Of a DNA stretch of 64,000 nt, positions 24,267 to 32,513 are shown piece by piece. Origin of the DNA: Pseudoalteromonas sp. GCY (GTDB lineage: Bacteria; Pseudomonadota; Gammaproteobacteria; Enterobacterales; Alteromonadaceae). The position numbers were made by a program, and so were the translations under genes. The stretch covers positions 3,053,501 to 3,117,500 of the forward strand of contig NZ_CP068023.1 of NCBI RefSeq assembly GCF_016695175.1, written 5' to 3'. The notes beneath the pieces are model-generated. The model had not been told where the DNA came from. It did not search any database and was given only the letters and a program-made list of their open reading frames with translations. The stretch's first letter is position 1, and the number at the start of each line of letters is the position of its first letter.

Positions 24267-25166
24267 ATGTACCAATTTAACGGATTAACAGCTTGGACTT
24301 TTCAAGCATTGCTAATAGATATGGCGGTGATCGTCGCGTTGTTTGTTAGCTTAAAATACATCAAAGGTTGGGTATCCAACCTTCATGCAAACGATGAAAT
24401 CACAGAAAAAGACAACTTTGCATTTGGCCTCAGTTTTGCTGGTGGTTTAGCAGGTTTGGCCATTGTGATTTCGGGCATTTCAAGTGGTGCTTTTGCCAGT
24501 TCTTTGGCTCAAGAAGCGCTACAAATGGCGGGCTATGGTATCGTTGGTATCATCCTTATCAAGCTCGGCCACTTTTTCCAAGACAAAGTCGCGCTACGCA
24601 AGGTGAATCTTCATGACGAAATCGTTAAAGGTAATGTCACCTCAGCACTGATTGATTTTGGCCATGTGGTGAGCGTTGCCATTGTGATCCGCTCAGCTTT
24701 GCTTTGGGTACTCACAGAGGGCTGGTATGGTTTACCGATTGTGGTTGCGGCCTTCATTATCGGTAATATTTGTATGCTGCTTGTGAGCCAATACCGAGTA
24801 CAACTATTTAAGCGCACCAACAAAAGTGGCGACTGTTTACAGCAAGCAATCAAAGACAACAATATCGCGGTCGGGATCCGCTACGCGGGCTTTTTAATCG
24901 GCTCAGCACTGGCGCTGACTGCGGCGTCTGGTTTAGCGCCGTATGTAGCGGACAACATTAACTCAAGTCTACTGTACTGGAGTATTGCTGCACTGGGTAG
25001 CATTGTGCTTTTCATTGTCTTACACCTCATCATGATAAAAATTATTCTGGCGGGTAAAGATATTTCCGATGAAGTGAACAGACAAAAGAATGTTGGTGTT
25101 GCTGCAATCTCAGCCGCGCTTTCTTTTGCCATTGGTACGACTATGGCAAGTTTGTTAGGTGCATAA
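24267..25166 (+). CDS. DUF350 (YjfL-like) multi-pass membrane protein
   Basis: 299-aa inner-membrane protein with eight or so hydrophobic helices. Two internal repeats of the DUF350 type can be seen: DNFAFGLSFAGGLAGLAIVISG near residue 50 and DNNIAVGIRYAGFLIGSALAL near 195, each followed by an ALxDFG- or xxLxYW-containing half. E. coli YjfL (about 130 aa) has one such unit; this one is duplicated. The family is associated with the PspA-like YjfJ and with glutathionylspermidine-synthase-like or polyamine genes. Its gene overlaps nothing but lies three bases before the spermidine-synthase-like gene. Confidence 0.8.
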   Translation: MYQFNGLTAWTFQALLIDMAVIVALFVSLKYIKGWVSNLHANDEITEKDNFAFGLSFAGGLAGLAIVISGISSGAFASSLAQEALQMAGYGIVGIILIKLGHFFQDKVALRKVNLHDEIVKGNVTSALIDFGHVVSVAIVIRSALLWVLTEGWYGLPIVVAAFIIGNICMLLVSQYRVQLFKRTNKSGDCLQQAIKDNNIAVGIRYAGFLIGSALALTAASGLAPYVADNINSSLLYWSIAALGSIVLFIVLHLIMIKIILAGKDISDEVNRQKNVGVAAISAALSFAIGTTMASLLGA

Positions 25167-25169
25167 CCC

Positions 25170-26906
25170 TTGAGCGCATCTGCACCACAAACTTCAGCAA
25201 GAGTGACCGGCAACTGGTCGTTGTTCGGTCACGACACTCTACTTATTGGCGTCATGGCCATTTTGGCCGGTTGCGGCCTAATCTACGAATATTTACTCTC
25301 CCATTATGCTGGCCGCGTTTTAGGCTCTGTAGAAAGCGCGATTTATGCCATGATAGGCACTATGATCGTGGCCATGGGCATTGGCGCATTTTTAGCACGC
25401 TGGTTCAAAGATCCTTTTACCGCTTTTGCATGGCTTGAAAGCCTAATCGCGCTACTCGGCATGAGCAGTATTTTGGTGATCGCCAGTGTTATTGCACTTA
25501 CCTATACCCTGCCCCACACGCTTTCTAGCCTTTACAGCCTGCCTCCAGATAGTGTCTTAGATGGCATGCCATTTGCGCAATTACAAGCATTTGCCCGATT
25601 TTTACCTTATGTTTTCGGCCTCATCCTAGGCATTTTAATTGGCATGGAAATTCCGCTGATTGCTAGGATCCGTCAACAAGTGTATGGCCGCTTCCTTGAA
25701 AATAACGCGGGTACCATTTACGGTGCAGATTATATCGGTGCAGGTGTTGGTGCTGCTATTTGGGTCACGATTATGCTTGCGCTACCAATAATGCAAGCAG
25801 CCGCGTGGACTGCGCTATTTAATATCATTGCAGGACTTATCTTCCTATGGCGTTACCATGCTCATGTCCGTTTCGCTAAACTGCTGTTTGCTTGCCACTT
25901 TGTTCTACTTGGTATCTTTTTTGTCATCCTGAGTCATGGCTCTCTTTGGATGAAAGACCTCAGCAACGTGCTTTACAAAGACAAGGTGATCTATTCAGAG
26001 TCAACGAAGTATCAACATATTGTCATCACTGAGCGATTGAGCCGCGCACAACCGATGCCAATTAACGATTTATTCTTAAATGGTCGATTACAGTTTTCAT
26101 CTGTAGATGAACAGATCTATCACACTATGCTCGTCTATCCTGCAATGTTGGCATCCAACCGTCGCGAAAAGGTATTAATCATTGGCGGAGGAGATGGTCT
26201 GGCACTTCGAGATGTACTGGAATGGCCTGTTGAAAATGCAACCTTGATCGATTTGGATGGACAACTACTTTCATTATTTGGACTACAAGGGCAGCCCTAC
26301 CCTGCTAGACCACATATCACTAGTCAATTAACCCGCTTGAATGGCAACGCCTTAAACGATCCAAGAGCAACCGTCATCGTTGCAGATGCATTTTTAGAAG
26401 TAGAAAAAATGCTCGACCAAGGTAGACAATTTGACACTATCATTATCGACTTACCCGACCCTAATCACCCTGATTTGAATAAGCTATATAGCGACTACTT
26501 TTATAATCATGTGCGTCAATTACTGGCACCCGATGGCGCACTCGCTATTCAGTCAACGTCTCCCTATCACGCCAAAAAAGCGTTTATTAGCATAGCTAAA
26601 ACGGTAAAACATGCCGGGTTTAAGCATGTTGAGCAGTACCAACAGAATATTCCCTCATTTGGCCAGTGGGGATGGACAATCGCAACGAGAGTAGGACAAC
26701 CGGCAAGTGCTAGGATCAGGTCGGTCGAGTCTTTACCTGTCCCAAGTAACTGGATAAATAAAGAGTATTTACTCGCGACTTTCGCCTTCCCAAATCGCTT
26801 TTTTGATGGAGCAAAAGATATTGAAGTCAACCAGTTAGGAACAGGGAGACTATACGATTATTATCGCCAAGCATGGCAAACAGAAGATGAGTTGTATAAA
26901 AATTAG
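25170..26906 (+). CDS. membrane-anchored spermidine synthase-like protein
   Basis: 578 aa. Seven hydrophobic helices occupy residues about 22-260, then an aminopropyltransferase-type Rossmann domain (about 270-530): YQHIVITE, LNGRLQFSSVDEQIYHT, VLIIGGGDGLALRDVL, IDLDGQ, DTIIIDLPDPNHPDLNKLYS. The catalytic Asp region (DLPDP) and the SAM-type glycine loop are kept, but DG in LDGxxQ is NG and the Glu of YHE is Thr, so the amine acceptor may differ from putrescine. The frame opens with TTG at 25170, AGGT nine bases before; a GTG at 25203 is possible. Part of the DUF350 / PspA island. Confidence 0.82.
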   Translation: MSASAPQTSARVTGNWSLFGHDTLLIGVMAILAGCGLIYEYLLSHYAGRVLGSVESAIYAMIGTMIVAMGIGAFLARWFKDPFTAFAWLESLIALLGMSSILVIASVIALTYTLPHTLSSLYSLPPDSVLDGMPFAQLQAFARFLPYVFGLILGILIGMEIPLIARIRQQVYGRFLENNAGTIYGADYIGAGVGAAIWVTIMLALPIMQAAAWTALFNIIAGLIFLWRYHAHVRFAKLLFACHFVLLGIFFVILSHGSLWMKDLSNVLYKDKVIYSESTKYQHIVITERLSRAQPMPINDLFLNGRLQFSSVDEQIYHTMLVYPAMLASNRREKVLIIGGGDGLALRDVLEWPVENATLIDLDGQLLSLFGLQGQPYPARPHITSQLTRLNGNALNDPRATVIVADAFLEVEKMLDQGRQFDTIIIDLPDPNHPDLNKLYSDYFYNHVRQLLAPDGALAIQSTSPYHAKKAFISIAKTVKHAGFKHVEQYQQNIPSFGQWGWTIATRVGQPASARIRSVESLPVPSNWINKEYLLATFAFPNRFFDGAKDIEVNQLGTGRLYDYYRQAWQTEDELYKN

Positions 26907-26916
26907 CGCACGGCCA

Positions 26917-26967
26917 TTGACATATTATGTCTTACGTGCAACTCTTAACTCAGACATAATATGTCAA
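26917..26967. promoter_or_regulatory. paired palindromic operator-like sites before the DUF2170 gene
   Basis: TTGACATATTATGTCT (26917-26932) and its exact complement AGACATAATATGTCAA (26952-26967) are 19 bases apart. Each arm is itself a palindrome, GACATA-N-TATGTC, so the region offers two dimer sites as well as a 16-bp RNA stem. There is no T tract after it. Confidence 0.65.
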
Positions 26968-26980
26968 AACAAAAAGGTAA

Positions 26981-27400
26981 ATGAAGATGGAATTAAATGA
27001 ACTATCAATCAAATTAGCATCATTTGAAACGGAAGGTGCTAACTTCGAATCTTTCTTAATCGCCAATGAAGGCGAGCAAGATGTATTGCAAGTGATTGTT
27101 GACGGAAATGACGAATTACCAATTTTTGTGACTCAGACTGAAGAACAACTTGTATGCATTAGTTACCTATTTAAAGAGAATGAGGTAAAGCCTGAGTTGC
27201 TAAACGAGTTAAATGAAGCACTATTAAAACTGAATGTGCCGATCCCGCTGAGTGCGTTTGCTAAAATTGATGAGCAGTATGCGATATTTGGTGCTCTAGC
27301 CGTTTCCTCCTCAATTGATGAGATCACGCACGAACTGGTCACCCTTGCGGACAATGCAATCGAAGCATTAGATGCAGTGACTGTGTATTTGAATGAGTAA
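26981..27400 (+). CDS. yjfI: DUF2170 family protein (YjfI)
   Basis: 139-aa acidic cytoplasmic protein (pI clearly low: many Glu and Asp) matching the YjfI/DUF2170 family by its LGxxxVSSSIDEITHELVTLADNAIEAL C-terminal region and its place before a PspA-like gene. Function unknown; E. coli yjfI is the first gene of yjfIJKL. The ATG at 26981 is very close to AAGG; the ATG at 26987 would have better spacing. Preceded by the operator-like pair at 26917-26967, so this may be the real start of a transcript. PspA-like gene follows after 15 bases. Confidence 0.8.
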   Translation: MKMELNELSIKLASFETEGANFESFLIANEGEQDVLQVIVDGNDELPIFVTQTEEQLVCISYLFKENEVKPELLNELNEALLKLNVPIPLSAFAKIDEQYAIFGALAVSSSIDEITHELVTLADNAIEALDAVTVYLNE

Positions 27401-27415
27401 TATTGGAGTTGTGAA

Positions 27416-28105
27416 ATGAGTATTTTAAAGAAATTATTTACTGCTGTTCGTGGTGGCGCTAGAGAAGTTGGTGAGTCAATTGTTGACGCAAATGGCATTC
27501 GTATTTTTGAGCAAGAAATTGCTGACGCACAAAACGCATTAGCTAAAGCCAAAAAGAGCTTAACAGAAGTAATGGCGAAAGAGATGCAGACAAAACGCAA
27601 ATTAGCTGCACTTGACGAAAGCATTATCGAACATGAAAACTATGCTGGACAAGCGCTCGAAAAAGGTAACGAAGCGTTAGCGGTAGAAATCGCAGAGAAA
27701 ATCGGTGAATTTGAAGTTGAGCGCGCAGAGCATCAGCAAGTGCTAGACGGTTTTAGTAAACATGTGATCCTGTTAAAACAGCAGATCAAAGAAGCTGAAA
27801 AAACGATTAAAGAAAACCAACGCCAGCTGACAATGGTAAAAACCACAGATAGCGTTCAAAAAGCAACTATGGCAGTAAACAGCACGCTAAATACCAATGC
27901 GTCATCTATGGTAAATGCACGTCAGTCGCTTGAGCGTATCAAGCAACGCCAGCAAGATAGGCAAGATCAACTGGCCGCGGCAAAAGAACTTGAAGCCGCT
28001 GCAACGGGTGCAGATCTAAAAGCTAAAATGGCAGAAGCGGGAATTGGCTCTACGCAAAAGAGTAATGATATTCTTGAACGTATTAGAGCTAAACAAAGCA
28101 ACTAA
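27416..28105 (+). CDS. yjfJ: PspA/IM30 family protein (YjfJ)
   Basis: 229-aa coiled-coil protein of the ESCRT-III-like PspA/Vipp1 family. The N-terminus (MSILKKLFTAVRGGAREVGES) is an amphipathic membrane-binding helix, followed by long heptad helices (about residues 25-150 and 165-215). Such proteins assemble on stressed inner membranes and limit proton leak. Position after DUF2170 and before DUF2491 is that of E. coli YjfJ rather than PspA of the pspF-pspABC locus. GGAG lies before the ATG. A perfect terminator hairpin follows. Confidence 0.87.
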   Translation: MSILKKLFTAVRGGAREVGESIVDANGIRIFEQEIADAQNALAKAKKSLTEVMAKEMQTKRKLAALDESIIEHENYAGQALEKGNEALAVEIAEKIGEFEVERAEHQQVLDGFSKHVILLKQQIKEAEKTIKENQRQLTMVKTTDSVQKATMAVNSTLNTNASSMVNARQSLERIKQRQQDRQDQLAAAKELEAAATGADLKAKMAEAGIGSTQKSNDILERIRAKQSN

Positions 28106-28119
28106 TATTTGCTGATTAG

Positions 28120-28144
28120 AAAAAGGAGGCCTCGCCTCCTTTTT
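28120..28144 (+). terminator. internal terminator after the PspA-like gene
   Basis: AAAAAGGAGGC-CTC-GCCTCCTTTTT, an 11-bp perfect stem ending in T residues, inside the island between the PspA-like and DUF2491 genes. It probably makes PspA-like protein the most abundant product and lets some read-through reach the next genes. Confidence 0.85.
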
Positions 28145-28170
28145 ACCCTTTTTGATTATGTAGGTGCATT

Positions 28171-28809
28171 ATGTTTGGCTTTTTTAAATCAAAAAAAACT
28201 CCTGAGCGACAACTTACTCATGCAAAAGATCTGCAAGTTGGGGATATGCTCACCATCATCGATTCGTTCGCTTACCCTAGCTGGCTCAAGGGACAAACCC
28301 TAAAAGTTGTTGGCGTACAAACTTACCAGTTTGAGCGCAGCGCTGCATATGAATTTGTTCTCGAAAGTGATTCAGGTAACATTACTTTTTTGCAAATTGA
28401 ACAAAGTGACGGTGAGGAATACGCGAATTTCTCTATCAAAATCCAAAGAGAAGACGTCGATGCTATTTTTACGCTTGATGAATTTGCGCGTATTTTCGAT
28501 GAAGAAGCACTGACCCACATCGACACCCACGCTACTCCAGAGATTTTCGAGCGATTTTTAGGTAAAAGCTATCAACAAAGTGAAGCGCCCTACGTTTGCT
28601 ATTTTTACGATAGCGATTATCGCGGTCGCGCCTTGCCACGCTATCAAGATGAAAGTGGCGAAGTATGTGAAGTTATCGAGTTACTTAGTCCTGACGAAAA
28701 GTTCGCTATCAATATCGAGATCTGGGATGGGGGAGAAACTGACGTGTCACTAACCATGTGCCGCCCACTGAGCGATATTGTCGACCTATTTCCTGGAGCG
28801 AACTCGTGA
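28171..28809 (+). CDS. yjfK: DUF2491 family protein (YjfK)
   Basis: 212-aa acidic protein starting MFGFFKSKKTPERQ, with segments typical of YjfK/DUF2491 (LQVGDMLTIIDSFAYPSWLKGQTLKVVG near 25-50, FLQIEQSDGEEYANFS near 75, SYQQSEAPYVCYFYDSDYRGRALPRYQDE near 130). No enzyme motif is visible; function unknown. It belongs to the yjfIJK set. The last codons overlap the GTG start of the next gene by four bases. Confidence 0.83.
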   Translation: MFGFFKSKKTPERQLTHAKDLQVGDMLTIIDSFAYPSWLKGQTLKVVGVQTYQFERSAAYEFVLESDSGNITFLQIEQSDGEEYANFSIKIQREDVDAIFTLDEFARIFDEEALTHIDTHATPEIFERFLGKSYQQSEAPYVCYFYDSDYRGRALPRYQDESGEVCEVIELLSPDEKFAINIEIWDGGETDVSLTMCRPLSDIVDLFPGANS

Positions 28810-29132
28810 CCACAAGAGAAGATAAGTGGAAACGTCAAGAAGTGGCATTGAGGGCCACACAAATGGCCTTCGATTTAACCACTGAAGTACAAAAAAGCAT
28901 TAAAAAACAGGCGATAGACGAAGAGCTAACGCCATCCGATATGATCAGAAAGATCCTTGATTTAGAAGTTAAATCGAAGAAAACTCGGCAACGCTTATCC
29001 TTCAATCTAACCGATGAAGAAATCGCACTACTGGCGGAACGTTTTGGCGTTGACCCCAACGACAAACGGGCCGTAAAGCAACAGGTCGCCAATATGCTAC
29101 TCAGTCGCTACTCAGATAAAAGAAACAAGTAA
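28806..29132 (+). CDS. hypothetical protein, 108 aa, co-translated with YjfK
   Basis: GTG start at 28806 inside the YjfK stop (GTGA overlap). The product is charged and helical; a segment MAFDLTTEVQKSIKKQAIDEELTPSDMIRKILDLE (about 17-52) resembles the ribbon-helix-helix-like pattern of small DNA-binding or antitoxin proteins, and LSFNLTDEEIALLAERFGVDPNDKRAVKQQVANML (about 61-96) repeats that outline. It could be a small regulator or an adaptor for the stress island. Not assigned to a family with certainty. Confidence 0.65.
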   Translation: MTTREDKWKRQEVALRATQMAFDLTTEVQKSIKKQAIDEELTPSDMIRKILDLEVKSKKTRQRLSFNLTDEEIALLAERFGVDPNDKRAVKQQVANMLLSRYSDKRNK

Positions 29133-29200
29133 GCAGTAATACCAATCCATTAATTCTCCAACTATTTTAAATAGTTAAAGCTACAACCTAAGAGGGAACG

Positions 29201-29431
29201 ATGACAGAAGCAGAGATTAAGAAAAGTATTGATAAACATAGTGTGAAACCACTTATTTTCGTAGTCATTATGATGTTACTAATAGCATTATTGAATAACT
29301 ACTTATTGGAAGATGACCCACTATCTCCAAACCTACTCATTTTCGGAGCATTAGCTGCTGGCATACACATCTTAAAAAATGTTCTCTGTGACGTCCTTGT
29401 CACAAAATCAGCACAGAATGGCTCTAAATAA
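29201..29431 (+). CDS. small membrane protein, 76 aa
   Basis: Charged N-terminus (MTEAEIKKSIDKHSVK), two hydrophobic helices (about residues 17-34 and 45-66) joined by an acidic loop (LEDDPLSP), short polar tail. Strong ribosome site AGAGGG. It is 68 bases downstream of the 108-aa gene on the same strand and may close the stress island. No family recognised. Confidence 0.6.
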   Translation: MTEAEIKKSIDKHSVKPLIFVVIMMLLIALLNNYLLEDDPLSPNLLIFGALAAGIHILKNVLCDVLVTKSAQNGSK

Positions 29432-29456
29432 CCTGAGCTTAAATAACATCATTTCT

Positions 29457-29527
29457 CTCTAGCAGCCCACTTTAACAATTGTAGCGACGGTTAATCACGC
29501 TAGGGCAAATAAAGATAGCTGCTAGAG
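29457..29527. repeat. 71-bp segment with perfect 10-bp terminal inverted repeats
   Basis: CTCTAGCAGC (29457-29466) and GCTGCTAGAG (29518-29527) flank 51 bases of non-coding sequence between two convergent genes. It could be a tiny mobile element remnant or the shared terminator region. Confidence 0.5.
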
Positions 29528-29546
29528 TCTCATCGCTTTGAGATCA

Positions 29547-30026
29547 TCACTCTACCGCGAGCAGCTCAACTTCAAACACTAATAACGAACCCGGTTCGAT
29601 TTTACCTGCTGCGCGGTCACCATAGCCTAAGTCCGGACCAATCCAGAAGCGGTATTTATCCCCTTCGCTCATCAACTGCACACCTTCTGTCCAACCCGGG
29701 ATCACTTGATTAAGTCCAAAGCTGATGGGTTGGTCACGCAGTACCGAGCTGTCGAATACGGAGCCATCAAGTAAAGTGCCATGATAATGTACTTTGACTT
29801 TGCTCGTTGCATTTGGCTGTTTGCCACCGTCAGTTTGAGTGATTATTTCGTACTGAAGACCTGAGTCAGTTTTATGTACCTCTGTGCGCTTTTCGTTTTC
29901 TTGCAAAAAGTCAGCCGCTTGAATTCGATTAAACTGCGCAAGCTGCTTTTGTTTCTGACCGCCTCGAAAAAACACCACCGCAATCACCAATGCAACAATA
30001 ACGAGGATAATATTAGTTGTCGTCAT
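29547..30026 (-). CDS. FKBP-type peptidyl-prolyl cis-trans isomerase, membrane-anchored
   Basis: 159 aa from the ATG complementary to 30024-30026. One N-terminal hydrophobic helix (NIILVIVALVIAVVFF) anchors it; the FKBP domain follows (about residues 55-159: KVKVHYHGTLLDGSVFDSS, QVIPGWTEGVQLMSEGDKYRFWI, LGYGDRAAGKIEPGSLLVFEVEL). These are the core residues of the isomerase pocket (Y, D, V-I-P-G-W). The start codon lies 14 bases inside the Lon-like gene, so translation is coupled with that protease, an unusual pairing that suggests a common role in envelope protein quality control. Confidence 0.88.
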   Translation of the reverse strand: MTTTNIILVIVALVIAVVFFRGGQKQKQLAQFNRIQAADFLQENEKRTEVHKTDSGLQYEIITQTDGGKQPNATSKVKVHYHGTLLDGSVFDSSVLRDQPISFGLNQVIPGWTEGVQLMSEGDKYRFWIGPDLGYGDRAAGKIEPGSLLVFEVELLAVE

Positions 30027-32442
30027 GGCTTTCTTCTCCTTTGTCGTCATCGCCGTTTACTACTTTTGCAATACGCTCAAGTTTCGCCATTGCAACTGCA
30101 TTGATACTGTTTTCAGGATAGCCCTCTTCACTCAGCTCTCCTGCTGGTCTATCCATTAACAAGCTAAGCGCTTCATCCACCGTGGCAACGGCATAGACAT
30201 GGAATAAGCCTTTTTCAACAGCTGCAATCACTTCATCATCTAACACTAAGTTGACCTTGTTAGATTCAGGGACGATCACCCCTTGCTTACCTGTGAGGCC
30301 TCGCATTTTACAGAGTTTAAAGAAGCCTTCGATTTTTTCGTTTACACCACCTATGGCTTGTACTTCACCGTGTTGGTTAATTGAGCCAGTGAGCGCTAAT
30401 GATTGATCCACGGGGAGTTGCGTCACCGCCGATAGCAGTGCACAAAGCTCTGCAAGTGATGCGCTATCACCGTCAATAAAACCATAATTTTGTTCAATGG
30501 CGATATTTGCGCTGAGTGTCAGGCTAAAGTCTTGCGCATACTTATTACCTAGGTAACCCGTAAGCAGCATCACGCCTTTTGAGTGAATTGACTTACCTAA
30601 GTCTACCTCACGTTCAACGTCAATCACCCCGTCTGCCCCCGCGTATACCGTAGAGGTAATACGCGCAGGCGTACCAAAAGCGGTGTCACCAATATGCAGT
30701 ACGGTCAGGCCGTTTACCTTACCAATTGCGGTGCCTTCAGTTGCAATCAAGGTATGCCCTTCTTGAATATCGCTGAGCATGTTTTCGCTTAATTGTCCTG
30801 TCCGATATTCTTTCCCAGCTATCGCCTCATCGATGTGATTAGCGGCAATTTGGTTTACGCCATCTTGCTTGGCATAAAAACTGGCTTCTGCCACCAGCTC
30901 CAAAACATCAGCAAAGCGCGCCGAAAGCTTACTGTGGTGCTCCGCTTGGCGATAGCTAAATTTAAGCATACGCGCCAGCGCCGCTGAGCTAAGCTCAATC
31001 TTCAAGGTATTATTACAGTATTCCATCACCTTAGTGATAAATTGATACTGCATTTTGTCCGAGCTTGGTAAATAGTAATCAAAATCAGCCAGCACTCTAA
31101 ATAGCTCTGCAAACTCTTCATCGTATTCACCAATGGTGTAATACAGGTCTCGCGACCCCAAAAGAATAATTTTGACATCCAACGGAATTAACTGCGGCTT
31201 TAAGGTAAAACTGCTACCCACCGAATTGTCTTGATACGGTAGGTCATTTTTAATTTGGTGGGTTTTTAGCGACAGTTTAAGGCCATCCCACACTTGCGCG
31301 TTAGCCATGACCTTCTCAGCATCCATGATCAGATAACCGCCATTGGCGCGGTGCAATGCACCTGCTTGAATAGAGCGATAGCTGGTGATCAAATTACCTT
31401 GAGAGGTTGCATATTCCACCTTACCAAAAATATTACCAAAGGTCGGGTTTGGCTCGTACACCACAGGCGCAGGGTCGTCTTCTTTAAACTCAACCAGAAT
31501 ATTGGGCGCAAAAAAGTCCGTGAGCATTCCTTTAGAGTCAAAATCATCTTTGTTTTCGTCGCTGTTGCTACTATCGTCGTCTAGCCAATCTAATACCGCA
31601 TCGACAATTTCAACCTTAAGATCTTTAAGATAACGCAGCACGCCAATGTGTGCGGCATACTTATGCTCAAGTGCTTTTAATAGCGGTTTGGTCGCCACTT
31701 CGATGGTGGTTTTTTTAAGATTACGCAAGCGCTCAGAAGATTCACGCTTCCACCTTGGCAGCTCAATAAGCGACTCAATTAGGGCATCTTCTAATGTTTC
31801 AATTGCCGTTAAAAAGTGTGCCTGAACATGCTCATCCAGTGCCGAAAACTCCGTATCACTGAGCTGCTTACCATCGACCACAGGAGCAAAGCCAACAGTC
31901 CCCGTATCTTCTATCAGTGCAACGCTCATATTCATAGCTTGCTGCTCAACAGCGGTGATCGCAGCATCGTATTTTTGTTCAAATTCTTTATCTAGCGACT
32001 TTTTCTTGCGTTGATAACCCGGATTGTCAAAAGCTGCAGGAAAAGTATCTAAGATCTCATCGATAAAGGCGTCAATATCAGCCTCAAGCTGCTTACTTTC
32101 ACCCGCCTGCATAAATAGCGCGATGGGCTCTCGGTGATCGTCGTAGTTGTTGACGTACAACCATTCTTTAGGCGTTGGCTTAGTTTTACTGTGTGCCTCA
32201 AGCTTGTCTTTTACCATGGTAAAACGACCTAGCGCCGCTTCTCCCATGACATACACATTATAACCGGGTAGCTCCATTCCCAAGGCAAAGTCTAGCGCGG
32301 TTTGAGCGCGCTGCTGGCCAATAAACGGTAGCGCTTCTGGGTAAGGGTTTTGGATACAATTTTCTATGTGAGTCAACGAAACTGATGGCGCGAGCTGGCT
32401 CGCAGGCAGTGCTTTTTCAGACGACAATTTAGATTTGGTCAT
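30013..32442 (-). CDS. Lon-like ATP-dependent protease (LonB/YcbZ-like, AAA plus S16 domain)
   Basis: 809-aa protein of the Lon-related family found as YcbZ in E. coli, here with a complete length. The N-terminal AAA region shows GEAALGRFTMV near residue 67 (a divergent Walker A), FAPNILVEF and NGGYLIMDAEKV (about 370, Walker B region). The C-terminal S16 protease has GDSASLAELCALLSAVTQLP (serine near 683) and GGVNEKIEGFFKLC (lysine near 726), the Ser-Lys dyad of Lon. Role: processive protein degradation, substrates unknown. FKBP gene overlaps its end. A long acidic insertion (DDDSSNSDENKDDFDSK) near 290 is specific. Confidence 0.85.
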   Translation of the reverse strand: MTKSKLSSEKALPASQLAPSVSLTHIENCIQNPYPEALPFIGQQRAQTALDFALGMELPGYNVYVMGEAALGRFTMVKDKLEAHSKTKPTPKEWLYVNNYDDHREPIALFMQAGESKQLEADIDAFIDEILDTFPAAFDNPGYQRKKKSLDKEFEQKYDAAITAVEQQAMNMSVALIEDTGTVGFAPVVDGKQLSDTEFSALDEHVQAHFLTAIETLEDALIESLIELPRWKRESSERLRNLKKTTIEVATKPLLKALEHKYAAHIGVLRYLKDLKVEIVDAVLDWLDDDSSNSDENKDDFDSKGMLTDFFAPNILVEFKEDDPAPVVYEPNPTFGNIFGKVEYATSQGNLITSYRSIQAGALHRANGGYLIMDAEKVMANAQVWDGLKLSLKTHQIKNDLPYQDNSVGSSFTLKPQLIPLDVKIILLGSRDLYYTIGEYDEEFAELFRVLADFDYYLPSSDKMQYQFITKVMEYCNNTLKIELSSAALARMLKFSYRQAEHHSKLSARFADVLELVAEASFYAKQDGVNQIAANHIDEAIAGKEYRTGQLSENMLSDIQEGHTLIATEGTAIGKVNGLTVLHIGDTAFGTPARITSTVYAGADGVIDVEREVDLGKSIHSKGVMLLTGYLGNKYAQDFSLTLSANIAIEQNYGFIDGDSASLAELCALLSAVTQLPVDQSLALTGSINQHGEVQAIGGVNEKIEGFFKLCKMRGLTGKQGVIVPESNKVNLVLDDEVIAAVEKGLFHVYAVATVDEALSLLMDRPAGELSEEGYPENSINAVAMAKLERIAKVVNGDDDKGEESHDDN

Positions 32443-32478
32443 TCTAACTTCTTTGTATTATTCGCATACGTTAGCCTA

Positions 32479-32503
32479 CTCAGCTTGGTGCTTCCAAGCT
32501 GAG
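32479..32503. terminator. inverted repeat after the zinc-ribbon gene
   Basis: CTCAGCTTGG (32479-32488) and CCAAGCTGAG (32494-32503), 10-bp perfect arms with a 5-base loop, in the 71-bp gap between two minus-strand genes. It lacks a T tract, so it may be a processing or pausing hairpin. Confidence 0.55.
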
Positions 32504-32513
32504 CGCCCACACT

